Program-made: the position numbers and the translations under genes
Shown: positions 1 to 8,829 of the stretch, in pieces
How the letters are laid out: every line of letters begins with the position of its first letter
Position numbering within the stretch: the stretch's first letter is position 1
The notes under the pieces: model-generated
The model's input: the letters and a program-made list of their open reading frames with translations, nothing else
Told to the model about the DNA's origin: nothing
Database searches by the model: none
DNA from: a virus
Strand: one strand, 5' to 3'
DNA: 64,000 bases
IMG/VR virus record: IMGVR_UViG_3300042514_000542
Coordinates: 124,370-188,369 of that record

Positions 1-64
1 CCGTAATTTGTTCAGGTTTACTTAATTCTTGATTGTTTTCAAAAAATGTTTTAAATGTTATCAT
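1..64 (-). CDS. Partial gene cut by the window edge; candidate capsid-internal protein
   Basis: Only the first 21 codons are present. The start ATG is at 64 and the frame runs open off the left edge. The N-terminus MITFKTFFENNQEL has the same form (short amphipathic stretch, then F-x-E or F-F-E) as many other proteins in this window that I interpret as capsid-targeted. A late-type box lies at 71-77, overlapping the stop codon of the terminase gene. The function of the missing part cannot be judged. Confidence 0.6.
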   Translation of the reverse strand, partial: MITFKTFFENNQELSKPEQIT

Positions 65-70
65 TGCTGT

Positions 71-77
71 TATTTAT
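71..77 (-). promoter_or_regulatory. Late-type promoter box ATAAATA
   Basis: The minus strand reads ATAAATA, ending 6 nt before the ATG at 64. It contains the terminase stop codon. It resembles the T4 late consensus TATAAATA, and the spacing matches the other boxes in the window. Confidence 0.6.
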
Positions 78-1858
78 CCAAATAGTCTCTCATATGCTCC
101 CCACTGTTCATCCGTGAATGTTCTACTAGGATCTACGTGTGGCATACTACCACCAAGAAGATGCCAACCATCGGCTTGAAGTTGTGATATTTCATTCATT
201 TGTTCAGTTTGTCCACCAAAAGCTATCGGTGCTAGTCTCGATTGCTCAATTCTATGAACCTGTTCATTGGTATATATACTAGTAGCACTTTCGAAATACT
301 GAATACCATAATCCAAGGGTGATATTTTGGATGGTTTACCACAGTTATCAAACTCTTCAATAGTGAACCATCTTTCACATAAATCTTTATCTAGAATCAT
401 CAATGCCCAAATCGTAGCCATGGTTCTGTCATCATGCTTACCGGAAACCGCACCCCAAGTATCATTTGGCAGTTTTACAAAGTCTTTAAAGATTTCCTCA
501 AGGGATTGATCATTTCTAAAAACAACAACACCCCTATCGCTATAATAATAGCGAGCATTGGCACACGCATAGTATTTGGTGTTTCTGCTTGATATCATAC
601 CAAATAATTCCAAACTCTTTCTTCCAGCCAGTTTGGAACCCCAGTTAACTATCTTAGGGTATCCATAATCCATACCTAATCTATCAGCAACTTGACCACC
701 TTGGTTATTTCTCTCAATACATACCAATGGATTTCCCCAATGTTGTAATATCTCATATAACTTGTTGGAGAATTCTGCTACTGGAATTGTATTATCATAA
801 TATTCACCAACTTCAATGATTTCATTGAGATCTGTAATATCTAATATCTTAATAACTGAATAGTCACCCCCAACACCCTCGGATACATCAACACCAGCGA
901 CATATAACTTATCTGGACTTGGTAATTCCCATATCTTATACTTACCATCCATTAAAATCTCTACTGGTTCTCTAACTTCCTTTAATAAATTCTTATATAA
1001 AGTTTCATTTAAAGATGATGTTCCTGTATTAATGAAAACACATTCATATTCCTGTTGCCACTTTTCTTCAGATGCAAGACCACTTTTAATTTTATCAGCC
1101 CATGTCTGGGTTCTACCTGGTACTTCATTCCATAAAATTTTATCATGAACCCACCCATTCTTACCTTCCACTGCACCTGAATATAATGTATGGAAAAGAT
1201 TACCCGTACCATTAGCAGTAGAACAAATGAAAACTTTTGATGTATTGGATGCTGAAACGATGGGGAATACAGATGCCCAGAATGGGTCCATTAAATGTTC
1301 TTCGATGAAAGCACACTCATCAATAACCAGTATAGATACTGCCTGACCACGGGCAGCAGTTCCAGTTGTTGTTGAAATCTGAATTCTACTTCCATTTTCT
1401 AAATCCATTCCCGTCTTACCATAAGTTTCAGCGATTGGGGATTTTAACCAGTTTGGCATTAATTCATACGCCATTCTAATTCTACCAAAAATTTCAATAG
1501 CGGTTGCCTCTTTGTTAGCTACTAGAAGAATACGCTCATCGTTGAAGAATAATGCAACCCATAATAGATAGATTGTCATAAGGGTGGATTTACCGATCTG
1601 ACGACTTGCTAAAAGAATAAAGAATCTATCATTTCTCATCTTCTTCAAAATTCTCTTTTGAGCCTTATAAAGTTTAATTGTCTCTTTACCTTTACCGGGA
1701 ATAAGAATGAAGAAATAATTTTCAGCGAAATATAAAATATCATTTTTACACTTCTCCATTTCCTTAACCATCTCAGGTGTGTATTCAAATTCAGCACCTC
1801 TAGCTGGGACATTTGGATTTCCCATGTAAAATTTATCCTTTTTATCTCTATTTGCCAT
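74..1858 (-). CDS. 17: Terminase large subunit (T4 gp17-like DNA packaging motor)
   Basis: This is the ATPase-nuclease that pumps DNA into the prohead and cuts the concatemer. It has 594 aa against about 610 in T4. A variant Walker A (SRQIGKS, about residues 85-92) and Walker B (LVIDECAF, about 175-182) define the N-terminal ATPase. An RNase H-fold nuclease follows, with acidic motifs GVDVSEG (about 320) and HDDRT (about 473). I chose ATG 1858 (MANRDKKD) over an ATG at 1897: the longer form would overlap the divergent gene and both promoter boxes. The small terminase subunit is not in the window. Confidence 0.95.
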   Translation of the reverse strand: MANRDKKDKFYMGNPNVPARGAEFEYTPEMVKEMEKCKNDILYFAENYFFILIPGKGKETIKLYKAQKRILKKMRNDRFFILLASRQIGKSTLMTIYLLWVALFFNDERILLVANKEATAIEIFGRIRMAYELMPNWLKSPIAETYGKTGMDLENGSRIQISTTTGTAARGQAVSILVIDECAFIEEHLMDPFWASVFPIVSASNTSKVFICSTANGTGNLFHTLYSGAVEGKNGWVHDKILWNEVPGRTQTWADKIKSGLASEEKWQQEYECVFINTGTSSLNETLYKNLLKEVREPVEILMDGKYKIWELPSPDKLYVAGVDVSEGVGGDYSVIKILDITDLNEIIEVGEYYDNTIPVAEFSNKLYEILQHWGNPLVCIERNNQGGQVADRLGMDYGYPKIVNWGSKLAGRKSLELFGMISSRNTKYYACANARYYYSDRGVVVFRNDQSLEEIFKDFVKLPNDTWGAVSGKHDDRTMATIWALMILDKDLCERWFTIEEFDNCGKPSKISPLDYGIQYFESATSIYTNEQVHRIEQSRLAPIAFGGQTEQMNEISQLQADGWHLLGGSMPHVDPSRTFTDEQWGAYERLFG

Positions 1859-1866
1859 ATCATATA

Positions 1867-1874
1867 TATTTACA
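1867..1874 (-). promoter_or_regulatory. Late-type promoter box TGTAAATA for the terminase gene
   Basis: On the minus strand TGTAAATA ends 8 nt before ATG 1858. It lies back to back with the plus-strand box at 1875-1881, forming a compact divergent late promoter. Confidence 0.5.
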
Positions 1875-1881
1875 CTAAATA
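1875..1881 (+). promoter_or_regulatory. Late-type promoter box CTAAATA
   Basis: CTAAATA ends 7 nt before the ATG at 1889 and directly abuts the opposite box for the terminase gene. Confidence 0.6.
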
Positions 1882-1888
1882 ACTGTAT

Positions 1889-2812
1889 ATGAGACACAAC
1901 GATGCCGTAACTATTGGTGATATGTATGGGAAAATGTTAAATCCCTTGAGATATACACTAAAGGAATCAAATAAGAATGCATTTGGTAATCAACCAGAAA
2001 TCGTTGGGGATGGTCCAAAAACCGATGGGTATAATGAGGCACTTAATGATGAGATGCCCAAACCCACAAAACGTCAAGCTATTGTTAAAAAATTAGATTC
2101 TAAACTTAAAGATAGTAAATTGACTGATGCCCAAAAGAAAAAAATTAGAAAACATAGAGATGCAATGACTGCGGAAGAAGCAGAAGAGGAATTATTTGTT
2201 AAAGAAAATAGAAAAAATATTCGTGTAATGGTAAATAATAACATGAGCAAATCAGTGTTCGACAAACTATACAATAAAGTCCTTAAGGAAAACTTCGGCC
2301 AAGAAGATCAAGATATTGATGCCCTTGGGTTAGATGACTCAACACCAGACTCCGATTTTGGAGATGATTTTGGTGATGATGAATTTGGAGATGAAGGTGG
2401 AGACGAGGTTACATTCACACTTCCAAAAGATGTAGCACAACAATTAATCGACGTTCTACAAGCATCCATTGGTGGTGAAGAAGAAGGTTTCGATGATGAA
2501 GGTGATGATCTAGATTTCGGTGACGAAGGTGGAGATGATGATCTAGATTTCGGTGGAGATGATGATGGAATGGACTTTGATGAAGATGAAGAAACTCAAG
2601 GAACCAAACCTGCTGTCGATAAAAAGAAAGCATTCCAAGGAAAATCTAATAAGGTTTCTGGACCACCATCCCCAAAGAGTGGTAAGGCCAAGACTGATGT
2701 GACCGACGAATGTGGAACCAAAGATGGTGCGCCAAGCTTCTCAGCACTACAAGGTAAGAACAACCAAGTTCCCGGTTCAACCCTAAAGAAAGCTACTGAT
2801 TACTTCCGTTAA
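1889..2812 (+). CDS. Acidic, Asp/Gly-rich probable virion or prohead-core protein
   Basis: 307 aa with no family I can name. The N-terminal third is polar, ending in a Lys/Glu-rich helical stretch. About residues 150-245 are extremely acidic, with runs of Asp, Glu and Gly (for example FGDDFGDDEFGDEGG). The C-terminus is basic and polar, with two FQGK/LQGK-type repeats. The acidic block recalls the acidic prohead-core proteins of T4 (gp67), but I see no direct homology. A late box sits upstream and an intrinsic terminator follows, so it is probably a single-gene late unit. ATG 1922 is an alternative start. Confidence 0.7.
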   Translation: MRHNDAVTIGDMYGKMLNPLRYTLKESNKNAFGNQPEIVGDGPKTDGYNEALNDEMPKPTKRQAIVKKLDSKLKDSKLTDAQKKKIRKHRDAMTAEEAEEELFVKENRKNIRVMVNNNMSKSVFDKLYNKVLKENFGQEDQDIDALGLDDSTPDSDFGDDFGDDEFGDEGGDEVTFTLPKDVAQQLIDVLQASIGGEEEGFDDEGDDLDFGDEGGDDDLDFGGDDDGMDFDEDEETQGTKPAVDKKKAFQGKSNKVSGPPSPKSGKAKTDVTDECGTKDGAPSFSALQGKNNQVPGSTLKKATDYFR

Positions 2813-2840
2813 TCTTAGTTAATAAATAATCAACCAACAA

Positions 2841-2868
2841 AAGCCTATCCTAATCGATAGGCTTTTTT
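2841..2868 (+). terminator. Intrinsic terminator after the acidic protein gene
   Basis: A perfect 9-bp stem (2841-2849 with 2856-2864, AAGCCTATC/GATAGGCTT) has a 6-nt loop and runs into six T residues. It sits just downstream of the stop codon at 2812 and immediately before the next late promoter box. Confidence 0.85.
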
Positions 2869-2869
2869 G

Positions 2870-2876
2870 TTAAATA
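2870..2876 (+). promoter_or_regulatory. Late-type promoter box TTAAATA
   Basis: TTAAATA ends 5 nt before ATG 2882. It fixes the start at that ATG rather than at an in-frame TTG at 2867, which lies inside the terminator/promoter junction. Confidence 0.6.
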
Positions 2877-2881
2877 GTATT

Positions 2882-3694
2882 ATGATACCCTTCAAACAGT
2901 TTTTCTTAGAGAATTTCACCAACTCGATAGATAATGAATACTTTGAAGCAATCCATAATGATGACTTATCCAAAGTTCAGAATATGGTAGATATAAAAGC
3001 CAAAAATATGGGGTATAATGTTAAAGCTTGGCATGGGACACCTATTGGAGAGTTCGACACCTTTAAATTGAGTAAATCCTTCGGATCTTTATATTTTTTT
3101 GCTAAGACCGAAGAATACGCAAAGTATTACGCCAATAGATTTAAAGGATCACCTAACCCGACAGTTATGGGAGTTTTTTTAAAAATCGAAAATCCGTTAA
3201 AGGTTGATAAATTTGAACCAGAGGGTGTTAAAACGGCATATGAGTTAAGGAAAAAAGGATACGATTCGGTAGAGACACCTAATGCATATATAGTATTTCT
3301 ACCAGATCAAATAAAATCTGCAAACCCAATCACCAAAAAGGGTGATAAAATCATCCCACTATCTAAAAGGTTTAATGTAGAATCTAATCTACTGTCTGAA
3401 TATCGTCACAATCTTGCTGATGGAACACCATCACAATCTATTCAAGCGCATAATGGTAAAGATCCCAACCGTCTAGATAAAAAGATTCTACACACTGTAG
3501 GTGATTATAAGAAAGAGAATCCTAAGATGAATATTCCGGGTAGTGTTCTAACACCAATGGAATTAGCCGATATGGGAATCACATACGAACATGGTAAAAT
3601 TTTTCAAAATGTTAAGAATAGTGGATTCGGAATTGAGATGACCTCTATTAATGGCAAACCAATGGGTCGAGTATTCAAGTCTCGTATTAAATAA
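2882..3694 (+). CDS. Predicted ADP-ribosyltransferase of the polyvalent-protein (ART-PolyVal) type, probably packaged
   Basis: 270 aa. After a capsid-targeting-like N-terminus (MIPFKQFFLE|NF), residues about 20-160 show the PolyVal ART layout. There is a helix ending MVDIKAKNMGY, then the strand KAWHGTP with the first catalytic-position His at about 51. FGSLYFFAKTEEYAKYYA supplies the Tyr, FLKIENPL follows, and FLPDQIKSANP supplies the third-position Gln, as expected for an H-Y-Q-type ART. Such enzymes transfer ADP-ribose from NAD+ to targets. The C-terminal about 100 aa are unassigned. The late promoter and targeting peptide suggest injection with the DNA, in analogy to T4 Alt, which is an unrelated ART clade. 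The family call comes from motif reading only. Confidence 0.75.
   Translation: MIPFKQFFLENFTNSIDNEYFEAIHNDDLSKVQNMVDIKAKNMGYNVKAWHGTPIGEFDTFKLSKSFGSLYFFAKTEEYAKYYANRFKGSPNPTVMGVFLKIENPLKVDKFEPEGVKTAYELRKKGYDSVETPNAYIVFLPDQIKSANPITKKGDKIIPLSKRFNVESNLLSEYRHNLADGTPSQSIQAHNGKDPNRLDKKILHTVGDYKKENPKMNIPGSVLTPMELADMGITYEHGKIFQNVKNSGFGIEMTSINGKPMGRVFKSRIK
3687..3693 (+). promoter_or_regulatory. Late-type promoter box TTAAATA before gp14
   Basis: TTAAATA ends 6 nt before ATG 3700 and overlaps the stop codon of the ADP-ribosyltransferase gene (3692-3694). Confidence 0.55.
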
Positions 3695-3699
3695 CTTAT

Positions 3700-4482
3700 A
3701 TGGCTTGCCCAACAACACCACTCTCCTGCTTAGAACCTGTTAATATATTCGCAGGTGTTTATAATCCTCGTTGCGGTGGATTTGCAGACCCCTCAAACTT
3801 TCAAGCTGAAAAGGCTGTATTTGCTAGTGGATATCAGGAATTGATTAATAACTATGGTGTGGATGTTAATTATTATGTGAATGGGTTTAATTTATCTGCA
3901 ATGAACCTATTGTATGGTGAACAGCCAACACAAGAATATGCTGGACCATTTGTTATTAAGTCTTATCTAGAATTGGAAGAAATGGTATCCTTATCACAGT
4001 TCGGTATGTCATCAGACGACGAATTGAAAGCTTATATAGCTATTAAAGATTTCACAAATTTATTCGCACTGTCTGCTAACGTTTTTTCCAATAATGGTCA
4101 AAGAGTCGAACCTAAATCTGATGATTTGATGGAAATTACAGCACTTGGTTGTGATAGACCCGGAGATAGAGGTTCTAAGATATTTCGAATAACTGAAGTA
4201 TTAGATCAAAGTGTTCAGGATGGAATTAATCCAATTATGGGTCATTATATCTGGAAAATCACAGCGAAACGCTATGAGACATCTATGGAAACCAATGCGC
4301 CACAAGAATCTGGCAATGATCAGGTGTATGATAATACATTCAGTGGTAAATTATCATCTACACTATTCCCAACACTAACTAGCGATGAGAAGGTGTATGA
4401 TTTCAATATTGATACCATAAGTCAAGAGACTGTGTATGATATGGATAATACATCAAATAACATCTACGGAGACTATTATTAA
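3700..4482 (+). CDS. 14: Neck protein, T4 gp14-like
   Basis: 260 aa, close to the 256 aa of T4 gp14, which helps close the packaged head and forms the collar to which the tail attaches. The order of landmarks matches T4 gp14: a YYV segment followed by LLYGE (T4 LIFGE), a QFGM/NFGM segment, then a G-x-x-x-EPK-x-x-DL segment followed by an E-I hydrophobic stretch, then a region like KITAKRYETS. The C-terminus is Asp/Asn-rich. It converges on the next minus-strand gene, and the two stop codons interleave on a TTAA at 4479-4482. Confidence 0.8.
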   Translation: MACPTTPLSCLEPVNIFAGVYNPRCGGFADPSNFQAEKAVFASGYQELINNYGVDVNYYVNGFNLSAMNLLYGEQPTQEYAGPFVIKSYLELEEMVSLSQFGMSSDDELKAYIAIKDFTNLFALSANVFSNNGQRVEPKSDDLMEITALGCDRPGDRGSKIFRITEVLDQSVQDGINPIMGHYIWKITAKRYETSMETNAPQESGNDQVYDNTFSGKLSSTLFPTLTSDEKVYDFNIDTISQETVYDMDNTSNNIYGDYY

Positions 4483-6518
4483 ATCATAGATAATGATTGA
4501 TATAAGGTATCCAAAATGATATGTTCAAACACCCCATTCGTATTGAATAGTGTGGAACTCGTTGAAGATGATAGAATTGATGTTTTTGTGTTATTGAAGT
4601 CAACAATACCACCAATTGGAGTATTGTCATATACATCGACATAATCAAAGAATAGATAGTATTTTTCAATATCGGAGAAATTAAAAGTTGTGGGTAGGAT
4701 CAAAGCCCAACCCCAATCAGACGAGTATGTTGAGAGAGGATATGTATGACTACCCAAAGCTGATACTGGTTGATATGTATTAAGTAATGAATATGTATTA
4801 CTAAATTTCTCAAGCGCAACAATCGGTCTATTGGAACTAACCGTATATGTCACTGTGTCGATCACATTCCCAATATTTACCCCAAATTTATCTTTAGTTG
4901 TTCTTCCACGAACGTCAAAATTCTCCCTAAATTTATTAAGTTCTCCTATGAGTTTTGATCTATCCATCGACATTAAACCCATTATACGTTTGATTTTATT
5001 TGGATATACATAATTCTCTTCTCCATAATTATTATAACCAATAGATTCCGCTAGAGAATTTAAAAAATCAATCTCAGAATAATCTAAGTCTTGAGTATTA
5101 TTAACCATATTTGCAATCTTCTCATACATTTGCACACCAATAGCATCGTGGTCAGAGTTTTCATCCCCAAATATATCCTTAAAGAACGTCTCAAACAGAA
5201 CAGTCTTATCCTGAAGAGTTTCTTGAAATCTTAGATCCATAAGAGTTTGAGTGGGATTAAAATCTTCATTAATCTTCCATAAATCGTAATAATTTTTATT
5301 ATATACATTGAATTCCGTAGAAATACCACTCAATGTGTAAGAGGATAATTGATCATTTACGAGTGTCGATGAAACTAGAAGTTGAATTGTTTCCAGTTTA
5401 TCGAAATTCGTATATGGGAATGTAATATAACCCCTAAATGCACCGCCATGGTTCTGTGCAGAGAGAGTATAATTAATAGATGATATACTATATTGAGTGG
5501 GATCTAGGATATTTCCTGATGATAAAATAGTAAAAACTATATCAGACTTTTCAACCGGATTAAAGTTTTTAATTGTGAAGTTATATTGATCCTTAACTTT
5601 AACAACAAATGGTATCCTAGTATTGAAGAATTTAATAGGATTAATATCAAAAGATGTTATATGTGTTCCGTCACCATCCAAACCATTGGATGTTACTGAA
5701 AGATATGCTGGAATGTTGTCAACAATATTTGCAGATAGGGAAATTTTAAGAAGATTCTGATAATTTGTCGTAGTTGCGTTTTTGATTGCTACATTAGACT
5801 TATCGAACCAAGTATCTATAACTACTAAATCGGATATAGAATCATCTTTATAGTATACATCCTTAGTTCCCGACATCCCAACAAAACATGAACCTGAATC
5901 ATTATCAGAACAATACTCGATTGTATTATTAACCACCCTAGCGTAAATAGAAACCTTTGATGGGACTATCTTATCAATTTCAACATATTGATATGCAGAA
6001 ATGGAATAATTGTATGTTTTTTCATAAAATGTATGAAAATTCTCAAGATGTTTAAATTTAAAATTCAAGTTCCAATAATTATCGCTATTATTTCCAATTG
6101 ATGAATAAAATATATTAGTGTGTTGTTGATATGGTGGATAGAAACAATCAATAGTCCACGGTCCATATATCTCACCACACTTAATTTCCGACCCGGTTAA
6201 AGTTATAGTGTGGGTAAATGTTATAAAGTCGTATATCGAAACACTTTTAACGACCGTTGATATCATTGCGTTGTTGTTACAGTCATAAACTATAAGAGAT
6301 ACATTGTATATACCCGGATACTCATAATATTTTGTGGCTGATATCGAAGTTGATGTCGTACCATCACCAAAATCCCAGACCACCCTACGATGTCTATCTA
6401 ATTCATTTGAATCTGATATAAATATCATTGGTGTTATGGGTAACGCAAATGATGAGAGCGCATCCACACCTTTATAATCAATAGAACTGAATCCTATATA
6501 TGTTGTTGTATTATTCAT
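4479..6518 (-). CDS. Baseplate/tail protein with an N-terminal PKD domain and a possible gp7 or tail-protein-I-like region
   Basis: 679 aa. About residues 25-95 form a PKD-type immunoglobulin-like domain (VVWDFGDGTTST, then YEYPGIYNVSLIVYD). The middle is beta-rich. About residues 420-560 are helical (FKDIFGDEN, MYEKIANMVNNTQDLD), resembling the tail-protein-I-like part of the wedge. The gene overlaps gp6 by 8 nt in the order gp25, gp6, this gene, where T4 has gp7 next to gp6. It carries no promoter box of its own and is probably translationally coupled to gp6. The gp7 identity is inferred from position. Confidence 0.65.
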   Translation of the reverse strand: MNNTTTYIGFSSIDYKGVDALSSFALPITPMIFISDSNELDRHRRVVWDFGDGTTSTSISATKYYEYPGIYNVSLIVYDCNNNAMISTVVKSVSIYDFITFTHTITLTGSEIKCGEIYGPWTIDCFYPPYQQHTNIFYSSIGNNSDNYWNLNFKFKHLENFHTFYEKTYNYSISAYQYVEIDKIVPSKVSIYARVVNNTIEYCSDNDSGSCFVGMSGTKDVYYKDDSISDLVVIDTWFDKSNVAIKNATTTNYQNLLKISLSANIVDNIPAYLSVTSNGLDGDGTHITSFDINPIKFFNTRIPFVVKVKDQYNFTIKNFNPVEKSDIVFTILSSGNILDPTQYSISSINYTLSAQNHGGAFRGYITFPYTNFDKLETIQLLVSSTLVNDQLSSYTLSGISTEFNVYNKNYYDLWKINEDFNPTQTLMDLRFQETLQDKTVLFETFFKDIFGDENSDHDAIGVQMYEKIANMVNNTQDLDYSEIDFLNSLAESIGYNNYGEENYVYPNKIKRIMGLMSMDRSKLIGELNKFRENFDVRGRTTKDKFGVNIGNVIDTVTYTVSSNRPIVALEKFSNTYSLLNTYQPVSALGSHTYPLSTYSSDWGWALILPTTFNFSDIEKYYLFFDYVDVYDNTPIGGIVDFNNTKTSILSSSTSSTLFNTNGVFEHIILDTLYQSLSMI

Positions 6519-8325
6519 CTATAACGTCGATTCGGTTTGCCATAGAATTTGGCCTATATAAATATGGAAATTTAAAAAATGGAAGGGTGGTTGTTTGGTT
6601 GATGAATTCCTCATCAACACCTTCAAATAATGGTGTCCAAGCGATGAATGACAATCCATTGAATGACACATTCTGAGATGAATTGACGGTTCTAATACCC
6701 TTCACTCCACGTATACTTAAAATTTGTGAGGTGATGTCTGACATGTCAATCTTTTGACCCAATTTTATATTAGAATTTGAAAAATATTCGGTTAACACAG
6801 ATAACACCCTAGTTTTCAAATTCTCTGCATTTAATTTCTCATTCTTCTCTCTAATTATAACAAGTCTAGTATCCAGATATACATTTTTTGATGGATCGGT
6901 ATTACCAAATCCAAAATCCAATGCGACATAAATAGGATCTCTAGGTACGACTTCATTACTAATAATCTTCTTATCATTAGTAATAGTCTTAATTAGAGTT
7001 TTAAAATTATCACTAAGGTAATCGGGGTGGTCGCCATCCGTAGTTAATTCAAAAGTCGGAACACAAAAAACATTAATATTATTAAAATCACATGAATCTG
7101 CGAAATTCACCTGATTTAGAATCACTCTATTCACCTTATTAGGATCTACACATATTTTATAAAAGTAGTCGATATATTCAGATATAAAGGTATTATTATC
7201 AACCACTTTAACATCGGATAAAATGTTCGGGATTGTTTTCTTGAGATATTTTTCGTAATCCGATTCTGTCACCAATCTCAATTGTGAAGCAAGAAATATG
7301 GGAGCATTTTCCCTTATTTGTTCAACATTCTCCGCATCGTGTATGAGTGTCGAATTCGAGGGATTACTGAATGTTAGGTATGTACCTTCAATATCTGTCA
7401 ATTGGGATTCATATATATTTGTGGAAATATCATCATATATTTCGTTAAATCTCAAACTATTGTAAGTGAAAAGTTTATTACCATTTATAGCATTTTTAGA
7501 TATCTGCCCCCTTTGTCCATCACTTAGGATATAGAATACTGCGACCTGATAACCAGACTGTAGACTCTTACCAAATATACCATTACCAAATTTAACTTCA
7601 TAATGACCATTTTCATTTAATCTAAGATCAAATACTCTATCTAGAGGTGACGATAAAAATAAGCTATCGACCTCTTCATATTCAAACCAAGTATCAGTAT
7701 CCGACTCTTTAACATATACTGATATTGAGCCATGTGATATAAATCGAGTATCCGTTGTGGATACTATATTATCTACAACAATAGTGAAATTTTCATATTC
7801 AAGACCTTCCGCCACATAAATCGGATATTCACCCACGACCCCTTGATATAAGGATACATTTTTATTGATACTTTCGATAGATTCGACACCACTTGTCGTT
7901 TTTTCGAAAGATTCATTACTTGGAAATGTGTATTGAATATTATCAATTAAGAAATAGCTATATTTTCTGATTAGGTAATTACCAACACTCAAATTGGAAT
8001 TAGCCACACAATTTATAGGAACTAGAGATGTCTGTTTACCTGTAGGTTTATATCCTATAAGCTTAACAATCTTATTCATGTTCTCATATATAGTAGCCTG
8101 AGAAAACATTGTTTCAGACGATGTTTGGTTCAAATAGAACATTAAAACATGTGTGTAATAAGCCAATATATCCATGATACTGGATATATTGCTACCTTCA
8201 TAATTTTGATCGGTAAACGTCCCACCTTTGTTTAATTGATCAATCATGAATGATTTCAATGATTGAGCATCAAAGTTTAAATATGCATTTTGCGGGAGGT
8301 TGAACTCTAGATTTTGATTATCCAC
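6511..8325 (-). CDS. 6: Baseplate wedge subunit gp6 (baseplate J family)
   Basis: 604 aa (T4 gp6: 660). In T4 this protein forms the inner ring of the baseplate wedge. The N-terminal segment with SSIMDILAYYTHVLMFYLNQ and IVKLIGYKPTGKQTS, and the mid-protein stretch YEVKFGNGIFGKSLQSG, are typical of gp6/baseplate J proteins. The start is GTG at 8325: no better ATG exists, and the late box at 8331-8337 ends 5 nt upstream. It overlaps the following baseplate gene by 8 nt and follows gp25. Confidence 0.9.
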   Translation of the reverse strand: MDNQNLEFNLPQNAYLNFDAQSLKSFMIDQLNKGGTFTDQNYEGSNISSIMDILAYYTHVLMFYLNQTSSETMFSQATIYENMNKIVKLIGYKPTGKQTSLVPINCVANSNLSVGNYLIRKYSYFLIDNIQYTFPSNESFEKTTSGVESIESINKNVSLYQGVVGEYPIYVAEGLEYENFTIVVDNIVSTTDTRFISHGSISVYVKESDTDTWFEYEEVDSLFLSSPLDRVFDLRLNENGHYEVKFGNGIFGKSLQSGYQVAVFYILSDGQRGQISKNAINGNKLFTYNSLRFNEIYDDISTNIYESQLTDIEGTYLTFSNPSNSTLIHDAENVEQIRENAPIFLASQLRLVTESDYEKYLKKTIPNILSDVKVVDNNTFISEYIDYFYKICVDPNKVNRVILNQVNFADSCDFNNINVFCVPTFELTTDGDHPDYLSDNFKTLIKTITNDKKIISNEVVPRDPIYVALDFGFGNTDPSKNVYLDTRLVIIREKNEKLNAENLKTRVLSVLTEYFSNSNIKLGQKIDMSDITSQILSIRGVKGIRTVNSSQNVSFNGLSFIAWTPLFEGVDEEFINQTTTLPFFKFPYLYRPNSMANRIDVIDE

Positions 8326-8330
8326 TATAC

Positions 8331-8337
8331 TATTTAT
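8331..8337 (-). promoter_or_regulatory. Late-type promoter box ATAAATA for gp6
   Basis: ATAAATA on the minus strand ends 5 nt before the GTG start of gp6 at 8325. It supports the GTG start. Confidence 0.55.
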
Positions 8338-8338
8338 G

Positions 8339-8824
8339 TTAAAGTATAGAGTATCCCGTAGAATTTAATTGAGATTTTATAGACACGCCATATATACCCA
8401 AAGATGGAACATTTATTTGCATATTAATGAATATGGTATTTATATCTTCATCACCTGAAACCTCAACATCTACAAGTTCAATCCTTGGCTCAGATCTAGG
8501 CAATTTACTCTCAATATCATCTTTTATAATATCTAAAGTGAAATCATCTAATGGTTCAAATAAATATTGTCTCAAATCAACACCATAAGTGGGAGATAGT
8601 ATTTTATCTCCCGGTGTCGTTAGAAATGCCGTAGCGATACTATTTTTAACTGCCTCTATGTCATATATCGCAGCGACATCATTAAGGGATTCCTTTTTGT
8701 TTAATTGGGAATTGAAATATACAGAACTCTCTAAGTCCAAAGATAAATCTTTATATAGATAATTTTTATCTAAGCTTTTCTTAGATATCTCTGGAACCTT
8801 TAATGTCTTGATCTTAATATTCAC
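8339..8824 (-). CDS. 25: Baseplate wedge subunit gp25 (gpW/gp25 family)
   Basis: 161 aa, somewhat longer than T4 gp25 (132) through an N-terminal extension. The conserved gp25-like core follows: AVKNSIATAFLTTPGDKIL, then SPTYGVDLRQYLFEPLD, then a strand-rich end. It joins gp6 and gp53-type partners in the wedge core, where sheath polymerisation starts. The start is GTG at 8824, placed 6 nt after a perfect TATAAATA. It lies immediately upstream of gp6. Confidence 0.9.
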   Translation of the reverse strand: MNIKIKTLKVPEISKKSLDKNYLYKDLSLDLESSVYFNSQLNKKESLNDVAAIYDIEAVKNSIATAFLTTPGDKILSPTYGVDLRQYLFEPLDDFTLDIIKDDIESKLPRSEPRIELVDVEVSGDEDINTIFINMQINVPSLGIYGVSIKSQLNSTGYSIL

Positions 8825-8829
8825 TACTA

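Noticed and set aside
1858-1897. Longer terminase N-terminus starting at 1897
   Set aside because: It would overlap the divergent gene start at 1889 and both late boxes; ATG 1858 gives a usual gp17 start.
2074-2633. Minus-strand frames opposite the acidic protein, rich in Leu and His
   Set aside because: They mirror the Asp/Gly codon repeats of the sense strand and have no start context.
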